In this document: piece by piece, positions 10,203 to 19,039 of the stretch
Layout of the letters: each line of letters begins with the position of its first letter
Numbering within the stretch: position 1 is the first letter of the stretch
Source of the DNA: Caballeronia sp. GAFFF1
GTDB lineage: Bacteria; Pseudomonadota; Gammaproteobacteria; Burkholderiales; Burkholderiaceae
Reading direction: 5' to 3'
NCBI RefSeq assembly: GCF_023630705.1
Contig: NZ_JALQEM010000012.1
Coordinates: 1 to 64,000, forward strand
Length of the DNA: 64,000 nucleotides
Program-made: the position numbers and the translations under genes
Notes under the pieces: model-generated
Seen by the model: the letters and a program-made list of their open reading frames with translations, nothing else
Told to the model about the DNA's origin: nothing
The model's database searches: none

Positions 10203-10352
10203 GCGCGTTTCCTCGGATGTATCAATGACGAACGGACAGCGTGACGACAGACGAGCGCGAAAAAAACGGCGCCGGCCGAACGGTCATTGTGACGCAATGT
10301 ACCCGTTCTTGCCGCGCCGTCGCGCATTATTTCAACACTACGATACGCCCGC

Positions 10353-11219
10353 TCAGTGCGTGATCGCGCCCATGCGGCCCGCCTGAAAGTCGATCACGGC
10401 CTGACGAATCTCGTCTTCCGTGTTCATCACGAACGGGCCATAGCGCACGACCGGCTCCTTCAGCGGCACGCCGCCGAACAGCAGCACTTCAGCGGGCTCG
10501 TCTCCTGCGGCGAGCGTGATCGTATCGGCGTCGTCGCGGAAGATGATCATCTGCTGCGCGCGCACCGGCTGGCGCTGCGGACCGTACAACGCGGTGCCCG
10601 ACAGGCTGTACGCGAAGACGCGGAAATCGCGCGGCACGCGATGCTCGATAGTCGCGCCCGGTTGCAGCGAGAAGTGCTGATAAAGGATGGGCGTGCGCGT
10701 TTCAATCGCGGCCTTCACGCCGAGCGCTTCGCCCGCGATCACCTTCACGCGCACCTTGCCGTCCTCGCTCGTCGCCACAGGTATGCGCTCGGACGGGATC
10801 TCCTGATAATGCGGCGCGACCATCTTGTCGCGCTTGGGCAGGTTCACCCACAGTTGCAGCCCGTGCACGCGGCCGCCGCGCTGCGCGAACGCTTCGCCCG
10901 GCATTTCGCTATGCACGACGCCCGCGCCGGCGGTCATCCATTGCACGTCGCCCGGACGCAGCGTGCCGGAATGCCCGGCCGAATCCTTGTGGCCGAACTC
11001 GCCTTCGAGCATGTACGTCACCGTTTCGAAGCCGCGATGCGGGTGATCCGGCGCGCCTTTCGCCTCGCCCGGCGCGTAGTCGACCGGGCCCATCTCGTCG
11101 AGCAGCAGGAACGGATCGAAGTCCATCAGAAGGCGCGTCGGAAACGGGCGATGCACGACGAATCCGCCGCCTTCGACGGTGCGCATGGCAGGAATGATGC
11201 TCGAAATAGTGCGGCTCAT
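10353..11219 (-). CDS. Pirin family protein
   Basis: A 288-residue bicupin of the pirin family. The iron ligands are present: H59 and H61 in DHPHRGFETVTY, H103 and E105 in VVHSEMPG. Bacterial pirins act as quercetin dioxygenases or metabolic regulators; which applies here cannot be told. The start at 11219 lies below a TATAAT element on the minus strand (11276-11281). It is divergent from a LysR regulator that begins 166 bases away, a common arrangement that suggests control by that regulator. Confidence 0.9.
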   Translation of the reverse strand: MSRTISSIIPAMRTVEGGGFVVHRPFPTRLLMDFDPFLLLDEMGPVDYAPGEAKGAPDHPHRGFETVTYMLEGEFGHKDSAGHSGTLRPGDVQWMTAGAGVVHSEMPGEAFAQRGGRVHGLQLWVNLPKRDKMVAPHYQEIPSERIPVATSEDGKVRVKVIAGEALGVKAAIETRTPILYQHFSLQPGATIEHRVPRDFRVFAYSLSGTALYGPQRQPVRAQQMIIFRDDADTITLAAGDEPAEVLLFGGVPLKEPVVRYGPFVMNTEDEIRQAVIDFQAGRMGAITH

Positions 11220-11385
11220 GATGTTTGCCTCGCTTCGCCATTAGGGGAATAGCGATAAATGTGAAACACGAAGCTATTATATGAGCCGTATTTGTGGGTA
11301 AAAGACGCCGCAGCGCAATGGATTGTCCTGCTGCGATAAACAAACCGGCCTCGCGCCGGCGACAACAGCCAAAGCCGCACACGCC

Positions 11386-12348
11386 ATGACATCCGACTCG
11401 CACGATCTCAACGATCTGATGTACTTCTCGCACGTAGTCGAACACGGCGGCTTTTCCGCAGCCGAGCGCGTGCTGGGCATTTCGAAGTCGCGGCTGTCGC
11501 GGCGCGTGTCGGAACTAGAGGCGTCGCTCGGAGTACGGCTCTTGCAGCGTTCCACGCGCAAGCTCGCGCTAACCGAAGCAGGACAACTCTTCTACCAGCA
11601 TTGCCAGGCGATGCTCGCCGAGGCGCAGGCCGCCGTCAATGTCGTGCAGAGCCTGCGCAATTCGCCGCGCGGCACCGTGCGCGTGAGCGTGCCCGTGACC
11701 ATCGCGCAGACGTTCCTTGCGGCCGTCATGCCCGACTTCATGCATCGCTACCCGGAAGTGCGCGTCGTGTTGCGCGTGACGAACCGCGTCGTGGATCTGT
11801 TCGAGGACGCCATCGACGTCGCGCTGCGCGTGCGCTCCGAGCCGCCCGCGAGCTCGAACGTCGTCGCGCGGCCGCTGTGGCGCACGCAGCAGATGCTCGT
11901 TGCCGCGCCCTCGCTGCTCAAGCCCAACGCGCCGCCGATGAGCGTCGCGGACCTCGCGCAGTACGACACGCTCGACATGCCATCGGCGGACGGGCGGCAC
12001 GTGTATCGCCTCATCGCGCCCGACGGCACGCGTCACGAATTCGAGCACGAACCACGGCTCGTGACGGCCGACCTTTCGATGATTCGCGAAGCCGTAATGC
12101 GCGGCGTCGGCATCGCAGCGTTGCCCGAGATGATGTACGGCGCGCCGCTCCGAAGCGGGCAACTCTCGCCCGTGATGCCCGGCTGGACGTTTCCGACGCC
12201 GCAGCTTTACGCCGTGTTCCTGTCGCGGCAGGGCATGGTTCCGGCCATTCGCGCGTTCGTCGATTTTCTCGTCGAATGCATCGACGATGGCAAGCGCTTT
12301 CCGGGCGAGTGCCCGGTGATCGAGCCAGCCGAGCAGGAAACGGTTTAG
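11386..12348 (+). CDS. LysR-family regulator divergent from pirin
   Basis: A 320-residue LysR-type regulator. The N-terminal winged helix-turn-helix covers about residues 10-68 (MYFSHVVEHGGFSAAERVLG, ISKSRLSRRVSELE), followed by a linker helix and a periplasmic-binding-like effector domain. ATG 11386 is preferred to an upstream in-frame start at 11323 because it places the HTH at the usual distance from the N terminus. Its position opposite the pirin gene suggests that it controls it. No effector can be deduced. Confidence 0.88.
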   Translation: MTSDSHDLNDLMYFSHVVEHGGFSAAERVLGISKSRLSRRVSELEASLGVRLLQRSTRKLALTEAGQLFYQHCQAMLAEAQAAVNVVQSLRNSPRGTVRVSVPVTIAQTFLAAVMPDFMHRYPEVRVVLRVTNRVVDLFEDAIDVALRVRSEPPASSNVVARPLWRTQQMLVAAPSLLKPNAPPMSVADLAQYDTLDMPSADGRHVYRLIAPDGTRHEFEHEPRLVTADLSMIREAVMRGVGIAALPEMMYGAPLRSGQLSPVMPGWTFPTPQLYAVFLSRQGMVPAIRAFVDFLVECIDDGKRFPGECPVIEPAEQETV

Positions 12349-12406
12349 CATCGCTTCAGACATTGAAGCACGCGCTTGCGATGCAGAGATTCAATCGCGC
12401 CAAATC

Positions 12407-12435
12407 TTGTACGGCAAAATCGGCGGCGTTATATT
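12407..12435 (+). promoter_or_regulatory. Promoter of the 39-residue protein gene
   Basis: TTGTAC (12407-12412) and TATATT (12430-12435) are exactly 17 bases apart, 28 bases before the start codon at 12463. This is a good sigma-70 layout for a stand-alone small gene. Confidence 0.6.
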
Positions 12436-12462
12436 GGGATCTCTTTCGCTAAGGAGCTTCTT

Positions 12463-12582
12463 ATGCGAAAACTGACGGCTACTTTGATAGTTAGCCTGAT
12501 AGGGCTGATCGCGCTGTCCGTGTCGACCACGGCTGCCGCATGTGACGGTTCTGGCGGCTCAGGGTATTCGAGCCCGAAGTAA
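12463..12582 (+). CDS. 39-residue exported microprotein
   Basis: A 39-residue product with a full signal-peptide layout: MRKL, a hydrophobic core to about residue 22, then TTAAA and a short mature peptide ending CDGSGGSGYSSPK. It has an AAGGAG ribosome-binding site at 12451-12456 with correct spacing, its own promoter, and a terminator after it. The three together argue for a real gene. Function unknown; the mature part has one Cys and many Gly and Ser residues. Convergent with exbD. Confidence 0.65.
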   Translation: MRKLTATLIVSLIGLIALSVSTTAAACDGSGGSGYSSPK

Positions 12583-12613
12583 TCGTCTCGCCCGAATGCG
12601 CCGAGTGCGCACG

Positions 12614-12648
12614 AAAAAAGGCCTTCATCTGACGATGAAGGCCTTTTA
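12614..12648. terminator. Bidirectional terminator between the microprotein gene and exbD
   Basis: A long inverted repeat (arms about 12617-12629 and 12634-12646) with A-rich sequence on the left and T-rich on the right. It serves the microprotein gene on plus and exbD on minus. Confidence 0.85.
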
Positions 12649-12671
12649 CTTTGCTACATGCTTCCCGACAT

Positions 12672-13094
12672 CTACTTCGCCGCCTTCGGCTGCGTCACGA
12701 AGCCGATTTTCGATAAGCCGCCCGCCTGCGCGGCGGACATCACATCGGCGACGCGCTCATACGATACCTTGCGATCCGCGCGCAGGTGCAATTCCGGCTG
12801 CGGCGCCTCTTTCGACGCCTGCGCGATGCGCGCGTCGAGCGCCGCGTCGTCGATCTTCTGGTCGTTCCAGAGAATCGTGCCGTCGGCCTGAATCGCGACC
12901 TCCACGTGCGCGGGCTTTTCGTCCTGCGGCTGGCTGCTCGCGTGCGGCAGGTCGATCTTCACCGCGTGATGCATCGCGGGAATGGTCACCAGAAAAATGA
13001 TGAGGAGAACGAGCATGACGTCGACGAGCGGCGTCATGTTGATTTCGCTCATCATGCCGTCGTCTTCGTCGCCGGCGAATGGGCTCATGGCCAT
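12672..13094 (-). CDS. exbD: Biopolymer transport protein ExbD
   Basis: ExbD, 140 residues, is part of the ExbB-ExbD proton channel that energises TonB at the inner membrane. It has a short cytoplasmic N terminus, one membrane helix with the proton-pathway Asp in NMTPLVDVMLVLLIIFLV (D25), and a periplasmic domain. It is last in the tonB-exbB-exbD order with 12 bases to exbB. Length is normal for the family. Confidence 0.93.
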   Translation of the reverse strand: MAMSPFAGDEDDGMMSEINMTPLVDVMLVLLIIFLVTIPAMHHAVKIDLPHASSQPQDEKPAHVEVAIQADGTILWNDQKIDDAALDARIAQASKEAPQPELHLRADRKVSYERVADVMSAAQAGGLSKIGFVTQPKAAK

Positions 13095-13106
13095 GCGAAC
13101 CTCCGT

Positions 13107-13853
13107 TTAGCTCGCGCGCGTCGCAAGACGCAGGCTGTCGGATTGCGCAGCCGTCGCGCGCTTGGTCGACGACAGCTTCGAGCCCGTGACGAAGAACGCG
13201 TGCAGGCCGTGCGCGAAGCGGTTCAGCTTGGTCACGATGCTCTTGTTCGCGCGGGTGAGGGCGTTGTAGCCGAGCACCGCCGGTATCGCGACGAACAGGC
13301 CGAACGCGGTCATGATGAGCGATTCGCCGACCGGGCCCGCGACCTGATCGATCGACGTTTGCCCCGTCGCACCGATGGTCAGCAGCGCGTGATAAATGCC
13401 CCACACCGTGCCGAACAGTCCGACGAACGGCGACGTGCTGCCGATCGACGCCAGCACCGCGAGCCCCGCCTGCATCCGGCCGACGCTTTCGTCCATCACG
13501 TCCTTCAGGCAGCGCGTGATCCAGTCGGAGACATCCATGCGATCGTGCAGATGCGGCTGCGTCTGGTGATGATGGTCCGCCGCTTCCTGGCCGGCGAGCG
13601 CGAGCGCGAGGAACGGGTTGTCCGCTGCGCTCGACGACTGCGCGCCCAGTTTCTGGATGCCGTCGTTGAAATCGTCGGAATGCCAGAACGCCTGCTCTGC
13701 GTTCTTCGTCAGGCGCTTGAGCCGCACGACGTTCCACGCCTTCACGACGATCACCGTCCACGAGAGTACCGACATGATGACGAGCGCGAGCGCGATGCCG
13801 CGCGTCACGAAATCGCCCTGCGCCCAGACGTGCGCAATTCCGTAGTTTTGCAT
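13107..13853 (-). CDS. exbB: TonB-system proton channel ExbB
   Basis: ExbB, 248 residues, an MotA/TolQ/ExbB proton channel protein of the inner membrane. Three membrane helices are visible: residues about 15-38 near the N terminus, and two helices in the C-terminal half around GTVWGIYHALLTIG and LIMTAFGLFVAIPAVLGYN. It lies between tonB and exbD and forms the energising complex with them. No upstream Fur box of its own is seen; it is probably read from bfd and tonB. Confidence 0.93.
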   Translation of the reverse strand: MQNYGIAHVWAQGDFVTRGIALALVIMSVLSWTVIVVKAWNVVRLKRLTKNAEQAFWHSDDFNDGIQKLGAQSSSAADNPFLALALAGQEAADHHHQTQPHLHDRMDVSDWITRCLKDVMDESVGRMQAGLAVLASIGSTSPFVGLFGTVWGIYHALLTIGATGQTSIDQVAGPVGESLIMTAFGLFVAIPAVLGYNALTRANKSIVTKLNRFAHGLHAFFVTGSKLSSTKRATAAQSDSLRLATRAS

Positions 13854-13881
13854 TGCTGTTTCCTTGTTTCCAAAAAACCGG

Positions 13882-14634
13882 TCAGTCGTTCAGGCTGAAT
13901 ACGAACGGGACGGTGGCCGTGGCGCGGATCGCCTCGCCATTTTCCTTGTAGGGTGTGCATGCGCTGGAACGAACGGCGTCGAGCGCGGCGTCGTCGAGGC
14001 GCGAGGAGCCGCTGCTTTTTTGCAGCGTTACGTTTTCGATCTTGCCCGACAGGCCGACTGTCAGCTTGACCAGCGCCGTGCCCGTCTCGCCCCGGCGGCG
14101 CGACATGGCAGGATAGTCCGGCTGCGCGATATTGCACGACAGGCGCGCGACGTTCTTCGGCGCGGCGAGGTCCATCGTTGGCTTTCCGATGGCGGGCGCG
14201 GCGGGCGCGGGCGCGGCAGGCGCGGGCGCGGGCGGCGGCGGAGCGGGGGGAGCCGGCGGCGTCGGCTCGGGCGCGGGCGGCGCAATCGGCGACGGCGCTG
14301 GCGTGACCGGCATCGGCGCGGGCTTCGGCTCGGCCTTGGGCTTGATTTTCGGCTGCGGCTTCGGCTGCGGGACGGGTTTCGGCGGCTGAGGCGTCGGCGG
14401 GGACTGGACGGCAACCGGCTGGGGCGCGGGCTGCGGGGTCTCGCTGATCAACTGCGCGGTGATCGCCTTGGCTTCGACGGGGCGCGGCGGCGCTTCGTGC
14501 CGCATCGTCAGCGCGACGCCGAGGAGCGCCGCATGGATCGCAAGCACCAGCGCGCACGCGGCCAGCAAGCGAGGATTGATGCTCAATGACGACGCAGGCG
14601 AAAAGGCGGCGGAAGACGTGGTCGGGGACTGCAT
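13882..14634 (-). CDS. tonB: Energy transducer TonB
   Basis: TonB, 250 residues, links the ExbB-ExbD proton channel to outer-membrane receptors for siderophores and heme. It has a cytoplasmic tail, a membrane helix (about residues 22-42), a long Pro/Lys/Ala-rich spacer with PQPKPQPKIKPKAEPKP and repeated PAP units, and the C-terminal receptor-binding domain with YPAMSRRRGETGTALVKLTV. The spacer is what spans the periplasm. No TonB-dependent receptor is encoded nearby, so it probably serves receptors elsewhere. Confidence 0.93.
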   Translation of the reverse strand: MQSPTTSSAAFSPASSLSINPRLLAACALVLAIHAALLGVALTMRHEAPPRPVEAKAITAQLISETPQPAPQPVAVQSPPTPQPPKPVPQPKPQPKIKPKAEPKPAPMPVTPAPSPIAPPAPEPTPPAPPAPPPPAPAPAAPAPAAPAIGKPTMDLAAPKNVARLSCNIAQPDYPAMSRRRGETGTALVKLTVGLSGKIENVTLQKSSGSSRLDDAALDAVRSSACTPYKENGEAIRATATVPFVFSLND

Positions 14635-14722
14635 TCTTAGCGTTATTCGAGAGTCTGCTTGCCTGACGGCTCATGACACTGACATCCCGAACATAAGCTG
14701 GCCCGAAAAGCGAAGGGCGAAG

Positions 14723-14785
14723 TCATCGACGAAATATCAGCAGCGAAATAAATAGCGTGGCCACGAAACCGATCAGCAATTCCAT
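14723..14785 (-). CDS. Possible 20-residue membrane micropeptide
   Basis: A 20-codon frame encodes MELLIGFVATLFISLLIFRR, one strongly hydrophobic helix with a basic end. A GGAGAG ribosome-binding sequence precedes the ATG at 14785 by seven bases. It lies between bfd and tonB in the same direction. It could be a small membrane protein of the TonB system or a translated leader; it could also be chance. The rest of 14635-14880 holds nothing else I can call. Confidence 0.4.
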   Translation of the reverse strand: MELLIGFVATLFISLLIFRR

Positions 14786-14880
14786 CGTTCTCTCCGGCAC
14801 AGGACTGACGGCTTGCAGAAGGTACCCCGGTTGGCTTCGGCGCGGCGCAACCGGATGGCGCGGCCGGTGGCGCGGATGCG

Positions 14881-15105
14881 TCAGGCCGCCTGGCGTTCGT
14901 AGAAGGTGACCGGTGCTGCCTGCACGCCGCAATGCGAGGCGCAGACGCCGCTTTGCGCCATCACATCGCGCACGCTCTCTTCGCACTTCCCACAGCACAT
15001 GGCGACGCCGAGTTCGAACTGGAGCTCGTCGAAGGTATCGACGCCCTCCGCGATGGCGGCGCGAATCTTTCTGTCGGACACTGACTTGCAGACACAGACG
15101 ATCAT
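14881..15105 (-). CDS. bfd: Bacterioferritin-associated ferredoxin
   Basis: Bfd, 74 residues, a [2Fe-2S] protein that gives electrons to bacterioferritin to release stored iron. The cysteine pattern MIVCVCKSV and MCCGKCEESV fits the family. A long C-terminal tail (after about residue 50) has further Cys and His residues (CASHCG) that may not be part of the cluster. It has a Fur-like box directly upstream and precedes tonB, exbB and exbD. Bacterioferritin lies 1 kb away on the same strand, separated by murI. Confidence 0.92.
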   Translation of the reverse strand: MIVCVCKSVSDRKIRAAIAEGVDTFDELQFELGVAMCCGKCEESVRDVMAQSGVCASHCGVQAAPVTFYERQAA

Positions 15106-15131
15106 GATTGTTCGCGATAGCTTCCGTTAAT

Positions 15132-15150
15132 GCGAATTATTATCATTCAG
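15132..15150 (-). promoter_or_regulatory. Fur box upstream of bfd
   Basis: Read on the minus strand, the core is AATGATAATAATT (plus 15135-15147), which differs from the ideal Fur core by one base. It lies about 27-45 bases before the bfd start, so bfd and probably the tonB operon respond to iron. Confidence 0.78.
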
Positions 15151-15297
15151 TGTCGCGTCCTTGGCAAGCGAGGAGCGGGGATTTTTGTAACTGCGTGCGT
15201 GAGCGAGCCGGCTTTTCCAGCGGAGCCTTGCGTGGCGGGGCAATGCGGCGGCCTGCGACGCCGAGGCGAGCGAAGAACCCCTCGCGCGGTGTGGTGA

Positions 15298-16152
15298 TTA
15301 AGCGGTCGGAATAACGACGTGCCGCACATCTGCCTGGATTTGCAGCAAGGAGGCGGCGAGTTGCCGCTGCGGTTCGCCGTCGGCGGTGGAGTAGAAAAGC
15401 GGGGTCGTCGACACCGAAGCATCAGCGTTTCGGAGTCCGCTCGCGTCGAGCAGACGTTCGAGCTGCCGCGCGACCGCGACGCTCGTATCGACGATATGCA
15501 GCCGCTCGCCTGCAATCTCGCGGATGGCGCGGTCGAGGAAAGGGTAGTGCGTGCAGCCGAGCACGAGGGTGTCGGCGCCTGCGTCGAGCATCGGTTTGAG
15601 ATAGCTTTCGAGCAGCGCCATGAGTTCGGGCGATGACGTGTCGCACCGCTCCACCGCCTGCACCAGCCCGTGCCCCGGCTGGCAGATGAAGCGGCAATTG
15701 CCGGCATAGCGGTCCAGAAGCGACTGAAAGCGCGCGCTTCGCAGCGTCGCCTGCGTGGCCAGCACGCCGACCACGCCGGTTTTCGACACCGCCGCGGCCG
15801 GCTTCACGCCGGGCTCGACGCCGACGAGCGGAATCGCCAGCCGCTCGCGCACATGCGCGATGGATTGCGCGGTCGCCGTGTTGCATGCGACGACGAGCGC
15901 CTTCACGCCCTGTCCGACGAGCCATTCGCCAATGGCCGTGGTGCGCCCGGTGATGAATGTGTCGTCGCGCTCGCCGTAGGGCGCGTGCAGCGAGTCCGCC
16001 ACGTAGATCAGCCGCTCGTGCGGCAACAGCGCGCGCACCGCGCGCAACACGGACAGACCGCCCAGACCGGAATCGAAGATGCCGACGGGCGCGTCTGCGC
16101 CGGCCGGCGCGCGTACGTTCGTGGCGGGGGAGGATGCGACGACAGCGGACAT
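15298..16152 (-). CDS. murI: Glutamate racemase
   Basis: MurI, 284 residues, converts L- to D-glutamate for peptidoglycan. The first motif VGIFDSGLGGLSV holds the catalytic-site Asp and the nucleophilic cysteines are C90 in VVACNTATA and C200 in VLGCTHYPF. An N-terminal extension of about 20 residues precedes the domain. It starts 13 bases after the bacterioferritin stop, so it may be co-transcribed with bfr. Full length, all catalytic residues present. Confidence 0.95.
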   Translation of the reverse strand: MSAVVASSPATNVRAPAGADAPVGIFDSGLGGLSVLRAVRALLPHERLIYVADSLHAPYGERDDTFITGRTTAIGEWLVGQGVKALVVACNTATAQSIAHVRERLAIPLVGVEPGVKPAAAVSKTGVVGVLATQATLRSARFQSLLDRYAGNCRFICQPGHGLVQAVERCDTSSPELMALLESYLKPMLDAGADTLVLGCTHYPFLDRAIREIAGERLHIVDTSVAVARQLERLLDASGLRNADASVSTTPLFYSTADGEPQRQLAASLLQIQADVRHVVIPTA

Positions 16153-16165
16153 CGGTTGAAACGGC

Positions 16166-16639
16166 TTATTGCTCGCCCATCATGCTCTGCTGATAGTTCT
16201 GGATGCCGACCTTGTCGATCAGATCCAGTTGCGTTTCCAGCCAGTCGATGTGCTCTTCGGTGTCGTTCAGAATCTTGTCGAAGATATCGCGCGAAACGTA
16301 GTCCCGCACGGACTCGCAATACGCCATGGCTTCCTTGCAGGTGGACTGCGAAATCTGTTCGAGCTTCAGATCGCACTCGATGATTTCCTTGGTCTCTTCG
16401 CCGATCAGGAGCTTGTGCAGGTCCTGCAGGTTCGGCAAGCCGTCAAGCATGAACACGCGCTGGATCAGCCAGTCGGCATGCTTCATCTCGCCGATGGACT
16501 CGTCATATTCGTGCTTGTTCAACTGCTCGAGGCCCCAGTGCTTGTACATCCGGGCGTGGAGGAAGTATTGATTGATCGCGGTCAGTTCGTTCTTCAACTG
16601 CGCGTTCAGATATTCGATGACTTTCGCGTCGCCTTTCAT
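16166..16639 (-). CDS. bfr: Bacterioferritin
   Basis: Bfr, 157 residues, a 24-subunit iron-storage shell with ferroxidase sites and heme. The start ATG 16639 gives the usual N terminus [19 protein letters not shown]. Ferroxidase ligands are seen: E18, E51 and H54 (in GEMKHAD) and E127 and H130 (in TEEHIDW), and the heme ligand M52. It is upstream of murI on the same strand. Bfd, its electron donor, is a kilobase further on. No Fur box is seen upstream. Confidence 0.94.
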   Translation of the reverse strand: MKGDAKVIEYLNAQLKNELTAINQYFLHARMYKHWGLEQLNKHEYDESIGEMKHADWLIQRVFMLDGLPNLQDLHKLLIGEETKEIIECDLKLEQISQSTCKEAMAYCESVRDYVSRDIFDKILNDTEEHIDWLETQLDLIDKVGIQNYQQSMMGEQ

Positions 16640-16773
16640 GGGTGTCCTTGTTCCGGGCGTGTGAGCATGGGGGAAAGATAAACCTTGGGACTGGGGCCTG
16701 CCAAGGTTGAGAGGGAATTTTTTGTCGCGGCCGAGAATGAGAATGGAAGGCGCTATCGGCAAATGCGGCTTCC

Positions 16774-16803
16774 AAAGAAAAGCCGGGCGCGCGGCCCGGC
16801 TTT
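16774..16803 (-). terminator. Terminator after fumA
   Basis: The 10-base inverted repeat (16779-16788 with 16794-16803) is followed on the minus strand by TTTTCTTTG. It lies about 47 bases past the fumarase stop. Confidence 0.8.
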
Positions 16804-16850
16804 CCGACCGCGCCGCGCAGGTCATGCGCGATGCGGTCCGCGTCTCATGC

Positions 16851-18374
16851 TCACGCCGTCGCGACCGGAATCTTGCCGATCTTCGCCTGCCATTCGGCGG
16901 GGCCGGTCTTGTGAACCGACGTTCCGTTCGAATCGACCGCGACCGTGACCGGCATGTCCTTTACGTCGAACTCATAAATGGCTTCCATGCCGAGGTCTTC
17001 GAACGCGAGCACCTTAGCCTCGCGGATCGCCTTCGACACGAGGTACGCCGCGCCGCCGACCGCCATCAGATACGCGGCCTTGTGCTTCTTGATCGCCTCG
17101 ATGGCGACCGGACCGCGCTCGGCCTTGCCGATCATCGAGATCAGGCCGGTCTGCGCAAGCATCATTTCCGTGAACTTGTCCATGCGCGTGGCTGTCGTCG
17201 GGCCTGCCGGACCCACCGCTTCGTCGCGCACCGGATCGACCGGGCCGACGTAATAGATCACGCGGTTCGTGAAATCGACCGGCAGCTTCTCACCCTTGGC
17301 GAGCATGTCGGCGATGCGCTTGTGCGCGGCGTCGCGGCCCGTCAGCATCTTGCCCGACAGCAAGAGCGTCTGGCCCGGCTTCCACGAGGCGACTTCTTCC
17401 GGCGTCAGCGTGTTGAGGTCGACGCGCTGGCTCGTCTCGGTGTTCGGCTGCCACGTGACCTTCGGCCACGCGTCGAGCGGCGGGGCGTCGAGCTTGGCGG
17501 CGCCCGAGCCGTCGAGCGTGAAGTGCGCGTGGCGGGTCGCCGCGCAGTTCGGGATGATCGCGATGGGCTTGCTCGCCGCATGCGTCGGCGCGGCCATGAT
17601 CTTGACGTCGAGCACGGTCGACAAGCCACCGAGACCCTGCGCGCCGATACCGAGCGCGTTCACCTTCTCGTGCAATTCGACGCGCAGTTCTTCGATCCAG
17701 TCCTGCGGCCCGCGGGCGATGATGTCCTGAATGTCGATGGGGTCCATCAGCGATTCCTTCGCCATCACCATCGCCTTTTCAGCCGTGCCGCCGATGCCGA
17801 TGCCGAGCATGCCCGGCGGGCACCAGCCGGCACCCATCGTCGGCACCGTCTTGAGCACCCAGTCGACGATCGAATCGGACGGATTGAGCATCGCGAACTT
17901 CGACTTGTTCTCCGAGCCGCCGCCCTTCGCCGCGACCTGAACATCGACCTTGTCGCCCGGCACGATCTCATAATGGATCACGGCCGGCGTGTTGTCCTTC
18001 GTGTTCTTGCGCGCGCCTTCGGGCGGGCTCACGATCGACGCGCGCAGCACGTTGTCGGGGTTCAGATAGCCGCGGCGCACGCCTTCGTTGATCATGTCGG
18101 TGACGCCCATCGTCGCGCCGTCCCATCGCACGTCCATGCCCACCTTCACGAACACCGTGACGATGCCCGTGTCCTGACAGATCGGGCGCTTTCCTTCGGC
18201 GCACATGCGGCTGTTGGTCAGGATCTGCGCGATGGCGTCCTTCGCGGCCGGGCTTTCCTCCAGCTCATAGGCGCGGCCGAGCGCCTGAATATAGTCGAGC
18301 GGATGGTAGTAGCTGATGTACTGCAGAGAATCGGCGATGCTCTGGATCAGGTCTTCTTGCTTGATGACGGTCAT
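16851..18374 (-). CDS. fumA: Class I fumarate hydratase (iron-sulfur)
   Basis: A 507-residue class I fumarase, which interconverts fumarate and malate in the TCA cycle using an oxygen-sensitive [4Fe-4S] cluster. The pattern [29 protein letters not shown] and [11 protein letters not shown] is typical. ATG 18374 ([11 protein letters not shown]) is the usual start; the open frame runs 112 codons further upstream without family resemblance. Being iron-dependent, it is a likely target of iron control, and the sequence 12-18 bases before its start is complementary to the RNA downstream of hemP. A yqhA-family gene lies upstream on the same strand. Confidence 0.93.
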   Translation of the reverse strand: MTVIKQEDLIQSIADSLQYISYYHPLDYIQALGRAYELEESPAAKDAIAQILTNSRMCAEGKRPICQDTGIVTVFVKVGMDVRWDGATMGVTDMINEGVRRGYLNPDNVLRASIVSPPEGARKNTKDNTPAVIHYEIVPGDKVDVQVAAKGGGSENKSKFAMLNPSDSIVDWVLKTVPTMGAGWCPPGMLGIGIGGTAEKAMVMAKESLMDPIDIQDIIARGPQDWIEELRVELHEKVNALGIGAQGLGGLSTVLDVKIMAAPTHAASKPIAIIPNCAATRHAHFTLDGSGAAKLDAPPLDAWPKVTWQPNTETSQRVDLNTLTPEEVASWKPGQTLLLSGKMLTGRDAAHKRIADMLAKGEKLPVDFTNRVIYYVGPVDPVRDEAVGPAGPTTATRMDKFTEMMLAQTGLISMIGKAERGPVAIEAIKKHKAAYLMAVGGAAYLVSKAIREAKVLAFEDLGMEAIYEFDVKDMPVTVAVDSNGTSVHKTGPAEWQAKIGKIPVATA

Positions 18375-18421
18375 GGCTTGGGCTCTGGGGACGAAAGACT
18401 GCGTGCGTTCTCTTCGACGCT

Positions 18422-19039
18422 CTATTCGACTGCGCTGCGGGCTGTCGCGCTTCGGGGCGACGCGTTGATGTTCGTTGGGGCGACGCTGTGGAAATGCCGC
18501 GGATGCGTATGCGTGGTCAACCGGTCGACATAGGCCATGACGAGCGCGGACACGAGGAACGCGACGTGAATCACGACTTGCCACAGCACCGTATGGAACG
18601 TGTGCTGATCCGGATTGATGAAGGTCTTCAGCAGATGAATCGACGAGATGCTGATGAGCGCCATCGAGAGCTTCACTTTCAGCACGCCCGCATTGACGTG
18701 ATCGAGCCACTCGGGCTCGTCGGGATGGCCTTCCACGCCGAGACGCGACACGAACGTTTCGTATCCGCCGACGATCACCATGATGAGCAGGTTCGAGATC
18801 ATCACCACGTCGATCAGGCCGAGCACGACCAGCATGACGTTGGTTTCGTCGAGCGTCATCGCGTGCGTGACGAGATGCCAGACTTCCTTCAGGAACAGGA
18901 CGACGTAGACGCCCTGCGCGATGATAAGTCCGAGATAGAGCGGTACCTGAAGCCAGCGGCTCATGAAGATGAATCTGGGCAGCGCCTTCATCGTGCCGGG
19001 GCGAGCGGGCGAGTCGGGGAAGTGCTTCTGAGCGGACAT
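18422..19039 (-). CDS. YqhA-family inner-membrane protein (TIGR00645)
   Basis: A 205-residue membrane protein of the UPF0114/YqhA family, with about four hydrophobic segments (for example LQVPLYLGLIIAQGVYVVLF). The conserved part is LGLIDVVMISNLLIMVIVGGYETFVSRL. Function in the family is unknown. ATG 19039 (MSAQKHFPD) is chosen; upstream frame residues look non-coding. It sits 47 bases upstream of fumA on the same strand, so co-transcription is possible. Confidence 0.85.
   Translation of the reverse strand: MSAQKHFPDSPARPGTMKALPRFIFMSRWLQVPLYLGLIIAQGVYVVLFLKEVWHLVTHAMTLDETNVMLVVLGLIDVVMISNLLIMVIVGGYETFVSRLGVEGHPDEPEWLDHVNAGVLKVKLSMALISISSIHLLKTFINPDQHTFHTVLWQVVIHVAFLVSALVMAYVDRLTTHTHPRHFHSVAPTNINASPRSATARSAVE

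Noticed and set aside
16166..16825. A 219-residue form of bacterioferritin
   Set aside because: The first 62 codons do not resemble the family and the family start is at 16639.
16707..18533. A 608-codon plus-strand frame opposite fumA
   Set aside because: Fumarase motifs are on the minus strand and this frame has no family resemblance.
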